From: CAZMGG01 sp964565715
GTDB taxonomy: Bacteria > Planctomycetota > UBA1135 > UBA2386
Assembly (NCBI GenBank): GCA_964565715.1
Contig: CAZMGG010000122.1
Coordinates: forward strand, 1-16,694
Length of the DNA stretch: 16,694 nt
Direction of reading: 5' to 3'
The stretch's first letter is position 1. Each line of letters opens with the position of its first letter. Below, piece by piece: positions 7,216-14,163 of the stretch. A program made the translations under genes and the position numbers. A model generated the notes under the pieces. That model saw nothing but the letters and a program-made list of their open reading frames with translations, did no database searches and was not told the DNA's origin.

Positions 7216-8157
7216 ATGCACCGTGTCCCTCTCCTCGCGTTCCTGCTCCTGGGGACGCCCGTCGTCGCCGCCCAGGACGCGGCTCCCTCGCCCGAGGAGC
7301 AGCTCCGCGGCAAGCTCGCCTCGCCGTTCCTGACCCACGCGCCGTGGCTCACCGATTAGGACGCCGCCCGCGGCAGGGCCCGCGCCGAGGACCGCCTGAT
7401 CCTCGGCTACTTCACCACCGCCGGGTATTGAACGCCGTGCAAGGCTGCCGAGAGCGGTCCGCTCTCGGCCGACTGGTTCCCGACGCTGACCCGGGACCTG
7501 GTCCTGTTCTGCCACATCGAGTCCCAGGTCCCTGGCCGGCCGCACCCGGATCTGCGCAAGGAGAAGAAACTCACCGGCCTGCCGAGCCTCGCCTTCCTCG
7601 ATGCGGACGGCGGAGTGCTCGTCACGGTGCCGTGGAACGATCGCACCGAGGAAGGCCTGCGCCGGCACCTGCAGCGCGCCCGCGATCACGTGACCTGGCG
7701 CATGGCCGGGCCCGACGACAAGGGCGCGGCGGCGCGGCTGCTGCTCCTGCGACTGGAGGAAGGGCAGCTCGAGCAGGCGGCGGCGCTGGCGATGGCCACG
7801 GCGGCGGCGCCGATCGCCGACCCGGAGCTGCGCGGAGCGATCGACGCACGGCTCGTCGACCTCGACGTGTCGACCCGCCTGCGGGTCGTCGGCCAGAAGG
7901 ATCGCCACACGCTCGGGCCCGCGTTCCTCAGGATCCTGCGCCAGGGTCCGAAGCCCAGCGTCCACGTCTCCCGCGGGCTCTACTATGCGGTCCTGGAGTG
8001 GGCGGAGAAGGAAGGCGACGTGGCCGCGTTCGGCGAGGGGCTCACGGCCATGGAACAAGCGCTGCAGGCCACCGATCCGGATGCCCCCTGGGTGGCGCCG
8101 CTGCTGGACCGCTACCGGGCGACCCTGGTCCGGCTGCGCGAGCGCGCCGGGCGCTGA
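7216..8157 (+). CDS. Exported thioredoxin-like protein, probable UxxC selenoprotein, also interrupted by an in-frame TAG
   Basis: One frame of 314 codons runs through two stop codons, TAG at codon 48 and TGA at codon 72, yet protein-like sequence continues unbroken to 8157. The signal peptide is MHRVPLLAFLLLGTPVVAAQ. After the TAG comes DAARGRARAEDRLILGYFTTAGY, then TGA-T-P-C-K, where TGA takes the place of the first cysteine of a CxxC redox site (Cys partner at codon 75). LVLFCHIESQVPG and GLPSLAFLDADGGVL follow as thioredoxin-fold strands with the usual Pro near the active site; the final 170 residues or so are helical. A SECIS-like hairpin lies just after the TGA. I infer an envelope thiol-disulfide or peroxide-type oxidoreductase using selenocysteine. 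The TAG stands where relatives, as I remember them, often have an aromatic residue, so it may be a sequencing error, a fresh nonsense mutation, or recoded. Start: ATG 7216; a GTG at 7207 overlapping the upstream stop is an alternative. It is translationally close to the kelch-like gene. Confidence 0.8.
7357..7359 (+). other. In-frame TAG (codon 48) of the selenoprotein gene
   Basis: The reading is PWLTD-TAG-DAARGRA. No start codon or signal peptide follows it in the same frame before the active site, so an intact protein needs readthrough or a sequence change here. One base change would give Tyr. Confidence 0.9.
7429..7431 (+). other. Probable selenocysteine codon TGA (codon 72)
   Basis: TGA is followed by ACG CCG TGC, giving U-T-P-C, the thioredoxin-fold redox motif with selenocysteine in the nucleophile position. 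It is preceded by LILGYFTTAGY, a beta strand ending at the active site as in thioredoxins. Confidence 0.8.
7447..7469 (+). promoter_or_regulatory. Bacterial SECIS-like hairpin
   Basis: GCCGAGAGC (7447-7455) and GCTCTCGGC (7461-7469) pair perfectly over nine bases around the loop GGTCC. In bacterial SECIS elements the apical loop carries a conserved GGU or GU recognised by SelB, as in the GGUC loop of E. coli fdhF. The loop begins 24 bases after the TGA, within the usual spacing of about 16-37. Confidence 0.8.
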
Positions 8158-8208
8158 TTTGCGCCCGGCATCTTGCCGCGGCGTCGGCGCCGCTGCTCAA
8201 TCCCCGGC

Positions 8209-8775
8209 ATGGTGACCCTCACCGCGTTGTGGCTGCCGATCCTGCTGGCGGCCGTGTTCGTGTTCGTGGCCAGCTCCGTGATCCACATGGCGCTGCCGAT
8301 CCACAAGGGCGACTACCAGAAGATGCCCAACGAAGAGGCGGTGCTCGAGCAGATGCGCAAGCTCGGCGTCGGTGCCGGCCAGTACATGTTCCCGATGTGC
8401 AGCAGCATGAAGGACCTGGAGACGCCGGAGATGAAGGCGAAGCTGGCGCAGGGCCCGGTGGGCACCCTGATCGTGCGCGGTCCCGGCGGCATGCAGATGG
8501 GCCGCTCGCTGCTGCAGTGGTTCCTGTTCTGCATCGTGGTCAGCGTGTTCGTCGCCTACATCACGGGGCTCGGCCGCGGACCGGGTGCGGATGGCGTGTT
8601 CCGGATGGCCTCGGCGGTGGCCGTGCTCGGCTACGCGTTCTCCAGTGTCTGCGACTCGATCTGGAAGGGGGTGAGCTGGGGCACGACCTGGCGCTTCGTG
8701 TTCGATGGCGTGGTCTACGGCCTCGTCACCGGCGCGACGTTCGCCTGGCTGTGGCCGGCGCCGTCGGCGATCTGA
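8209..8775 (+). CDS. Conserved small integral membrane protein of unknown function
   Basis: The 188-residue protein has an N-terminal membrane helix (ALWLPILLAAVFVFVASSVI), a loop of about 70 residues with HMALPIHKGDYQKMPNEEAV, YMFPMCSSMKDLETPEM and GTLIVRGPGGMQMG, and then three further hydrophobic segments (WFLFCIVVSVFVAYITGL, MASAVAVLGYAFSSV, VVYGLVTGATFAWLWP). I recognise the general layout from uncharacterised proteins in diverse bacteria, but I know no function. ATG 8209 is preferred over an upstream ATG at 8173 because the extra twelve residues are an arginine-rich run typical of GC-rich non-coding frame extension. No Shine-Dalgarno sequence is seen. It lies 51 bases after the selenoprotein gene and nine bases from the stop of the convergent TPR gene, leaving no room for a separate terminator. 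Confidence 0.8.
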   Translation: MVTLTALWLPILLAAVFVFVASSVIHMALPIHKGDYQKMPNEEAVLEQMRKLGVGAGQYMFPMCSSMKDLETPEMKAKLAQGPVGTLIVRGPGGMQMGRSLLQWFLFCIVVSVFVAYITGLGRGPGADGVFRMASAVAVLGYAFSSVCDSIWKGVSWGTTWRFVFDGVVYGLVTGATFAWLWPAPSAI

Positions 8776-8784
8776 CGCCGCCGA

Positions 8785-10770
8785 TCAGGTCCGGCCCAGA
8801 TACGGGCACGGATTGATCGGGCTCACGCAGGCTGCGTGCGGCACGCCTGCGGCGGTGCTGCGGCGGACGTCCTGCAGCAGCTCGCCGTTCCAGATCTGCC
8901 AGATCGACTGCCGGTCGAGGTGGCCGACCGGGCGCGCCTGCCAGCAGCAGTTGAACACGGTGCCGTCGACCTGCACCAGGAGCGAGTCCCAGGGCTTCGG
9001 GCAGAAGAACGCCTTGGTGTCGATCGGCGCACCGGCGTGCCGGCGGGCCTCGTCGGGCACCGCCAGGCGGCGCCGGCCGCTCATGTGCAGGTCGACGCCG
9101 AGCGCGGCGGCGAGCGCGAAGCCCTCCTCGACGCAGCGATCGTGGGTCGCCGGGTCGTTCTCGCAGTGCTGCGCCTTGTAGTCGAACCACTGGAAGCGGT
9201 AGTCGGCGCCGTGGTTCATGTGGAAGATGTGCGCCACGTCGGCGCCCAGCTCGTGGCAGAGGCGCACGAAGGCCGGCACGTCGGTGACGTTCTCCCGCAT
9301 CAGGCACATGTTGAGCCCGATGCGCGGACGCTGGCGGCCGCGGCGGTCGCGCTCCTCACGCAGCCGGCGGATGTTGCCGATCGCCTTGTGGAAGTCGTTG
9401 TGGCGGATCCTGCGGAAGGTCTCCGGCGTGCCCGCATCCAGCGAGAAATCGATCAGCGCCACGTCCTGGTCGAGCACCCGGGCGATGCGGGCGTCGTTGA
9501 GCAGCAGCGCGTTGCTGACGAAGGCGACGTCGGTGCCCTCGTCGCACCAGCGGACGGTGTCGAACAGGTGCGGGTTGGCCAGCGGCTCGCCGATGCCGTG
9601 CAGGGTGACGCGCTGGGTGCGGCGCACGAACGGCGCCACCCGCTCGATGTGGTCGCGGCTCAGGTGGCGGGCGTCGTCGTCGAGCCAGCCGTGGGCCGGA
9701 TCGACGTGCTTCCAGCACTGCACGCAGGGCGGGTCGATGTTGCAGATGTTGGTCGACGCCACCTCCATCATGGTCGGCGTGCTGTCGAGCACCGTGGCGC
9801 GGGCGGCCAGCTCCTCGGCGTTGCGGGCGGCGTTGGCGACGGCGCCGAGCGCAAACGCGTCGTGCAGGTCCGGCAGCAGGAGGTGCTGGTTGATCGCGGC
9901 CAGCATGGCGCGGGCGAAGCCCGACTCGGGCTCGGCGCGCAGCGCCTGCTCGTAGCAGGTCTTGGCCTGGTCGCGTTCGGCCAGGAGCTGGTGCAGCAGG
10001 CCGCGGCGGCAGAACGCGGCGGCGGAGTCGGCGCCAGCGCGCAGGCGTCCGATGCTGTCGGCAAGGGTCCGGCGGGCCCTGTCCGGCGCCAGTTCCAGCA
10101 TGCGCACCAGCAGGTTGCCGGCGGCCCGGTAGCGGTCCGCCCGCAGGTGCAGGGCCGCCAGCAGCGCGATCGACTCGTAGTCGCCGGGGTTCCGCGCCAC
10201 GGCGTCGGTGTGCGCCTTCTCGAGGCTGATGGCCGGCAGCGCATCACCACCGGTGAGCGCCCGCAGGTTGGCACGGGCGTCGGCATGGTCCGGCCTGGCG
10301 CGCAGGGCCGCGCCGAGGTGGGCGAGCGCGCGGCCGCGGTCCCTCGCGTCCTGGTAGAGCACCGCGAGGTCGTTGTGCGCATCGGCGTCGTCGGGCTCCA
10401 GGTCGAGGGCGTCGTGCAGGACGGCGCGGGCCAGCGCCGCGTCGCCGGCCAGCGCCGCCGTGCGCCCGAGCGCGGCCAGGAAGCCCGGCTCCTGGCGGAA
10501 GTCGGCGCGCCGCGCCGCCAGCGCATCGACGGCGGCCATGGCCTCGCCCTGCTGGCAGAGGATGCGCGCGAGCGTGCGGACCGGCGCCGAGCTGGTCTTC
10601 GCCAGTTCGTTGGCGCGGGTGGCGAAGCCGTGCGCCAGCGGCAGGTCGCCCTGGGCCAGCAGGGCCTCGGCGGTCCGGGTCAGCAGCGCCACGTCGTTGG
10701 GGCGCTGCCGCACCGACGCCATGAGTTCGTCCAGACCGATCGCCTCGGCCGTCGCCCCTTCGTCCTGCAT
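8785..10770 (-). CDS. TPR-repeat protein fused to a radical SAM/SPASM domain with CX5CX2C motif
   Basis: The 661-residue cytoplasmic protein has two halves. Residues 1-330 are helical TPR-like repeats, with units such as ARAVLHDALDLEPDDADAHN and AKTCYEQALRAEPESGFAR, likely for binding a protein or peptide. The second half is a radical SAM enzyme: NICNIDPPCVQCWKH (cysteines 343, 349, 352) is the cluster motif with CX5CX2C instead of CX3CX2C spacing, LHGIGEPLANP (390-400) is the SAM-binding GE strand, and ALIDFSLDAGTPETFRRIRH is the later strand. The SPASM-like end has CPKPW (590), VDGTVFNCCWQ (608-609), IWQIWNG, then Cys648 and Cys655. The start is ATG 10770; a ribosome site is not obvious. 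The layout suggests modification of a protein or peptide bound by the TPR part, but no substrate is visible. It is unlike the other radical SAM protein in its cluster motif and TPR fusion. Confidence 0.88.
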   Translation of the reverse strand: MQDEGATAEAIGLDELMASVRQRPNDVALLTRTAEALLAQGDLPLAHGFATRANELAKTSSAPVRTLARILCQQGEAMAAVDALAARRADFRQEPGFLAALGRTAALAGDAALARAVLHDALDLEPDDADAHNDLAVLYQDARDRGRALAHLGAALRARPDHADARANLRALTGGDALPAISLEKAHTDAVARNPGDYESIALLAALHLRADRYRAAGNLLVRMLELAPDRARRTLADSIGRLRAGADSAAAFCRRGLLHQLLAERDQAKTCYEQALRAEPESGFARAMLAAINQHLLLPDLHDAFALGAVANAARNAEELAARATVLDSTPTMMEVASTNICNIDPPCVQCWKHVDPAHGWLDDDARHLSRDHIERVAPFVRRTQRVTLHGIGEPLANPHLFDTVRWCDEGTDVAFVSNALLLNDARIARVLDQDVALIDFSLDAGTPETFRRIRHNDFHKAIGNIRRLREERDRRGRQRPRIGLNMCLMRENVTDVPAFVRLCHELGADVAHIFHMNHGADYRFQWFDYKAQHCENDPATHDRCVEEGFALAAALGVDLHMSGRRRLAVPDEARRHAGAPIDTKAFFCPKPWDSLLVQVDGTVFNCCWQARPVGHLDRQSIWQIWNGELLQDVRRSTAAGVPHAACVSPINPCPYLGRT

Positions 10771-10849
10771 GCCGGTGCTATCGGCATTTGCGGGCGCGCC
10801 ACCGTGCCCCGTGGCCGAGGTTGGCCGTGGGGAGGCGAGGGCGATCGTA

Positions 10850-10855
10850 AATATA
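10850..10855 (-). promoter_or_regulatory. Possible -10 box before the TPR/radical SAM gene
   Basis: A short AT-rich patch (10844-10864) stands out in otherwise GC-rich DNA. On the minus strand it reads CACTATATTTACG, where TATATT could be a -10 element about 80 bases before the start. No good -35 is seen. The 99-base gap between the two minus-strand genes contains nothing else recognisable. Confidence 0.3.
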
Positions 10856-10869
10856 GTGATAGCAGATGG

Positions 10870-12924
10870 TTACGGATTCATCGCCGTCACGATCACCGAT
10901 CCGGCCAGGGTCGGGTCACCGGACGCCAGGACGCCCGCACAGAGGACCCGCAGGCTCGGCTGCAGCCGCAGTTCCTGCGTGCTCTCGCCGATCCGCAGCA
11001 TCACCGGTTGCCGCAGGTCGACCAGCCGCGCGTCCAGCAGGGCGGTGACCGCGGTCCGTCCGGTCAACTGCACCGTCAGCGTCTGGCCAAGGAGCCGCGC
11101 GTCGACCCGCTGTCCCTTGCCCGGCGCGTCTGCCCGCAGCCAGTAGTGATGATCGACCACCGGATCGGTCAGCTCCCAGTGCAGGTCCTTCGGCATCGCC
11201 ACCCGCGTCTTCGGCAGCAGCTCCGCCAGCAGGTCGCGGTCGGGCAGCCCGGTGTGGCCGTTGTCGGCGACCAGCCGGAACGCGAACGGATACTGCCCGG
11301 GATGCGACTTCTGCAGATCCTGCAGCAGTCCCTCGAAGCGCTGGCAGCGCTCGGCGCGGCCGTACGCGGTGTCCTTGCCGCCGACCATGAACGTGAACGG
11401 CAGGCTGTGCAGACCCACCGGCGAGGTCTCGCCATCGGTGGGCGCGCTGGCGCTGGCATGCACCGCGGCGAAGCGATCCGGCAGCTTGGGGCCGATGGCG
11501 AAGGCGCCGTAGCCGCCGTGCGAGTAGCCGATGGCGAACACCTTGTCCGGGTCCACCTCGGCGCACACCACGAACTGCCGGATCAGCCGTTCGATCACCG
11601 GATAGGCGTAGTCGGTGTAGAAGCCGTTCCACTCGTCGGTGGGGGCGCGCAGCGCGCAGTAGAGGTAGCCGCCCGCCTGCGGCTGATCCCGGTAGTAGAT
11701 CTGCATGTGTCGCCACTGCTGGTCGTTGACCCTCTTCGGTACGCCGCCGCCGCCGTGCATGGCGATCACCAGGGCCCAGCCGCCCGCCGGCTTCTCGCCC
11801 ACCTGCTTCACGGTGAACGGACTCTCCTTGCCGCCGGCCCGCACCCGGCCCGCGGCGTGGTCCTCGCGCAGATCCGCGTGCGGCAGCGTCACGAAGGCGC
11901 GGAACGCCAGGGCCCGCAGCCGCGCGTCGCCCGCCGCGGTCAGCAGCTCGGCGTCCAGGTTGCGGTCGAAGGCGAAGTCGGCCCGCTCCGCCTCGCCGGC
12001 CAGGTAGAAGCGCTGCATCTGCGCCAGCAGCGCCGCGTCGCCGCTGCCCGCCGCCGCGTCCTGCGCGTAGCGCCCGGTCACCTCGACGCCAGGCACCGCG
12101 AAGCCGCCGCGCCACGGCAGCGGGAAGCGCGCGCCGGTCCGGCGCCAGCAGGCGGCGAAGATGCCCTCCCGCGGATCGCCCGGCACCGCCGTCTGTGCCC
12201 GTTCGGCGAACCAGGCCCGATCCAGCCCCTGCGGATCCGGCTCGGCGGCGCCCAGAAAGCGCCACCGCTGCCCGTCCCACACCTCGACCCAGGTGTGGTT
12301 GCCGCCGCTGCCCGGCCACGAGCCGATGCCGCACAGCCGCGCCGGCACGCCGACGCTGCGGCAGGCATCGGCCAGCAGGATCGACAGCCCGGTACACGAG
12401 GCGAGACCCTGCTCGATGCTCTCCGAAGGGCTCTGGTTGGCCTTCCGTCGCTTGGTCGAGTACTTCACCCCGAGCAGCGGGAACAGCTTCTCGTTCAGCG
12501 CCATCGCCGCCGCGCCCGGCGTCGTGCAGCCCTGCACCAGCGGCAGGCAGCGCGCCCGCAGGTCTGCGCGCCACGCCTCCCGCGTCTCGTCGATCTGCGC
12601 GTAGGGCAGCACCCAGTCGAGGAACACGTCGTCGGGCACCTGCCACGGTGCCGCCGCCCGCGCCGCGTGCGCCAGCGCCACGTCCGCCAGCAGGAACTCG
12701 GCGCCGAGCGTGCGCAGGTCCTGGTCGGGCATGTGCTCGATCAGGAACGCCATGGCCGGCCGTTCGGCCGCCGGCACCTCGGCCAGCGCTTGCTCGAGCT
12801 GCGCGCGGTTCTCGCCGGCCCGCAGCAGGGCCTGCTGCAGGGCGTCCGCAGGTGCGGCCTTCTCCTGGGGGACGGGTTCCTGGGGGAGGAGGGCGGCGAG
12901 GGCACAGGCGAGCAGCGTCAGCAT
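10870..12924 (-). CDS. Secreted transglutaminase-like/alpha-beta hydrolase (esterase) fusion protein
   Basis: The 684-residue protein has a short hydrophobic start (MLTLLACALAALLPQ) that probably exports it. Residues about 135-235 are a transglutaminase-like cysteine protease fold: ASCTGLSILLADACRSVGVP (Cys177), NHTWVEVW (His210) and GAAEPDP (Asp230) supply the Cys-His-Asp triad. Residues about 380-575 are an alpha/beta hydrolase of the feruloyl-esterase/PHB-depolymerase kind: IAMHGGGG (oxyanion loop), FAIGYSHGGYGAF (nucleophile Ser468), VGGKDTAYG (Asp518) and DNGHTG (His557). A beta-rich tail ends the protein. It could cleave peptides or amides and esters in the envelope or outside the cell. 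ATG 12924 lies in ATGCTGA, overlapping the stop of the epimerase gene by seven bases, so translation is coupled; a joint role in peptide breakdown is inferred. Enzyme folds are secure, substrates are not. Confidence 0.88.
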   Translation of the reverse strand: MLTLLACALAALLPQEPVPQEKAAPADALQQALLRAGENRAQLEQALAEVPAAERPAMAFLIEHMPDQDLRTLGAEFLLADVALAHAARAAAPWQVPDDVFLDWVLPYAQIDETREAWRADLRARCLPLVQGCTTPGAAAMALNEKLFPLLGVKYSTKRRKANQSPSESIEQGLASCTGLSILLADACRSVGVPARLCGIGSWPGSGGNHTWVEVWDGQRWRFLGAAEPDPQGLDRAWFAERAQTAVPGDPREGIFAACWRRTGARFPLPWRGGFAVPGVEVTGRYAQDAAAGSGDAALLAQMQRFYLAGEAERADFAFDRNLDAELLTAAGDARLRALAFRAFVTLPHADLREDHAAGRVRAGGKESPFTVKQVGEKPAGGWALVIAMHGGGGVPKRVNDQQWRHMQIYYRDQPQAGGYLYCALRAPTDEWNGFYTDYAYPVIERLIRQFVVCAEVDPDKVFAIGYSHGGYGAFAIGPKLPDRFAAVHASASAPTDGETSPVGLHSLPFTFMVGGKDTAYGRAERCQRFEGLLQDLQKSHPGQYPFAFRLVADNGHTGLPDRDLLAELLPKTRVAMPKDLHWELTDPVVDHHYWLRADAPGKGQRVDARLLGQTLTVQLTGRTAVTALLDARLVDLRQPVMLRIGESTQELRLQPSLRVLCAGVLASGDPTLAGSVIVTAMNP

Positions 12925-13985
12925 GGCGTGATTCCGAGTCCGGGGCGATCCAAGGTGCTCAGCATGCCATCCTGCAGGGCGAAGCCGCCAGCGGCGAAGT
13001 CCGCGGCCAGGTCGAGGCTGCCGTCGAGGTCGAGCCAGCGGGTGGCGGGGCTGGCGAACGCCGCGTGCAGCACAGCCGCGATGCCGACCCGGCTCTCGTC
13101 CATGCAGCCCCACATCAGGCCGAGGCCGTGGTGCTGCGCGACGGCGGCGATGCGCAGCGCCGGCGCGATGCCGCCGCACTTCATCAGCTTGATGTTGCAG
13201 CTGCCGAAGGGCCGCGGTGGGCGCGCCAACGCCGTGGCGTCGGCTTCGTCGTGCAGGCTCTCGTCGGCGCAGAGCCGGGCCCGGTCGGCTTCGGGCAGGG
13301 CGCGTTGCTGGTGGCTCTGGTCCCGCGGCAGCGGCTGCTCGACGAACTCGAGGTCGAGGTCGGCGGTAGCCTGCAGGAAGCGGCGCAGCCCCGGCAGGTC
13401 GTAGCCGGTGTTGGCGTCGACGCGGAGGCCGATGTCGCGGCCGACCTGCTCGCGCAGCCGGCGCAGCCGTTCGAGGTCCTGCTCGAGATCGTCGCCGACC
13501 TTGACCTTCAGCACGCGGAAGCCGCGGGCGGTGTACTCGGCGGCCTCGGCCAGGGTGGCCGCGAGGTCGCGGATGCCGATGGTGATGGAGGTGGGGAGGG
13601 TGTGGTGGGCGCGGCCCAGCAGGTCCACGAGCGGGCGGTCGTGCTGGCGGGCCCAGAGGTCGTGCAGGGCCATGTCCAGCGCGGCGCGGGCGGCCGGCGT
13701 GCGCGACAGGTGGGTGGCCAGCGTGCGCAGCAGCGGGAACGGCGGATCGGCGGCAGCGCCGAGCACGAGGGCGGGGGCTTCTTGGGTGAGCGCGTCGGTG
13801 CAGGCCGCGAGGGTCTCGCCGGTGATCTCCGGCACGGGACTGGCGGCGCCGAGCGCGACTGCGCCGGTGTCGGCGCGGAGCGTGACCTTCAGGATGGTGA
13901 CGTGCTCGGTGCTGCGCCCGGCGATGGCGTATGGCCGGGTGAGCGGGACGGCGACGGGCTCGGCGTGGAGGGCGGTGATCTTCAT
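12918..13985 (-). CDS. Dipeptide epimerase (enolase superfamily, Ala-Glu epimerase-like)
   Basis: The 355-residue cytoplasmic enzyme epimerises an amino acid in a dipeptide; in the family the classic substrate is L-Ala-D/L-Glu from murein. Visible residues: LKVKVG (the KxK motif, Lys160 and Lys162), LRVDANTGY (metal ligand Asp190), FVEQPLP (metal ligand Glu216), CADESLHD (metal ligand Asp241), NIKLMKCGG (Lys266, second base), MWGCMDESRVG, and WLDLDG (319-321), the DxD motif that binds the dipeptide amino group in this subfamily. The start is ATG 13985, matching the usual MKIT-type N-terminus; an ATG at 14012 would add nine residues, mostly Arg and Pro. Neither has a clear ribosome site. It is the first gene of the pair with the transglutaminase/esterase fusion and is divergent from the G8 protein. 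Exact dipeptide specificity cannot be read from the sequence. Confidence 0.9.
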   Translation of the reverse strand: MKITALHAEPVAVPLTRPYAIAGRSTEHVTILKVTLRADTGAVALGAASPVPEITGETLAACTDALTQEAPALVLGAAADPPFPLLRTLATHLSRTPAARAALDMALHDLWARQHDRPLVDLLGRAHHTLPTSITIGIRDLAATLAEAAEYTARGFRVLKVKVGDDLEQDLERLRRLREQVGRDIGLRVDANTGYDLPGLRRFLQATADLDLEFVEQPLPRDQSHQQRALPEADRARLCADESLHDEADATALARPPRPFGSCNIKLMKCGGIAPALRIAAVAQHHGLGLMWGCMDESRVGIAAVLHAAFASPATRWLDLDGSLDLAADFAAGGFALQDGMLSTLDRPGLGITPC

Positions 13986-14100
13986 GGGCCGGCGGGGACG
14001 GGACCTTGCCATCGGTCGACGGGCAGGGCGTCGCCCCGGATTGCACCTGGGTGTGTGCTGGAAGGGAAGTGCGCGGGCCCGGCCGTTGCGTGTGGGGGAG

Positions 14101-14130
14101 TTGACGGTTGTCAGTGGGGGTGCCTAGGCT
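14101..14130 (+). promoter_or_regulatory. Probable promoter of the G8-domain gene
   Basis: TTGACG (14101-14106) and TAGGCT (14125-14130) are separated by 18 bases; the -35 matches consensus in five of six positions. Transcription would begin about 27 bases before ATG 14164. The -35 overlaps the inverted repeat TGAC-GGTT-GTCA (14102-14113), a possible operator. The rest of the divergent gap 13986-14163 shows no clear signal for the epimerase operon. Confidence 0.45.
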
Positions 14131-14152
14131 TCCACGCACTCGCCCAAGAAAG

Positions 14153-14156
14153 AGGA
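14153..14156 (+). promoter_or_regulatory. Shine-Dalgarno AGGA fixing ATG 14164
   Basis: AGGA within AAAGAGGAAAG lies seven bases before ATG 14164. This makes that ATG the likely start even though its frame closes at 14388 and does not enter the G8 protein body. Confidence 0.7.
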
Positions 14157-14163
14157 AAGAACC

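Noticed and set aside
7216..7359. 47-residue product ending at the TAG as a genuine small gene
   Set aside because: It is a signal peptide plus a short piece that runs naturally into the thioredoxin-like domain; it has no independent sense.
7615..8157. Separate 180-residue gene starting at ATG 7615
   Set aside because: That ATG is absent from the conserved frame logic: the codon at 7615 reads as internal Val-like context (GVLVTVPW) and starting here would remove the thioredoxin active site; the sequence upstream is coherent coding.
8776..8784. Terminator between the convergent membrane-protein and TPR genes
   Set aside because: Only nine bases separate the stops and no hairpin with T-run is seen at the junction.
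7344..8816. Plus-strand open frame of 490 codons overlapping the selenoprotein
   Set aside because: It is Arg/Gly/Pro-rich and motif-free; the thioredoxin-like frame through the TGA has strands, active site and helices. It exists because GC-rich alternative frames lack stops.
8836..13404. Plus-strand open frame of 1522 codons across three minus-strand genes
   Set aside because: It crosses several real genes, has shadow-like composition and shows no motif; the minus strand carries radical SAM, transglutaminase, esterase and epimerase signatures.
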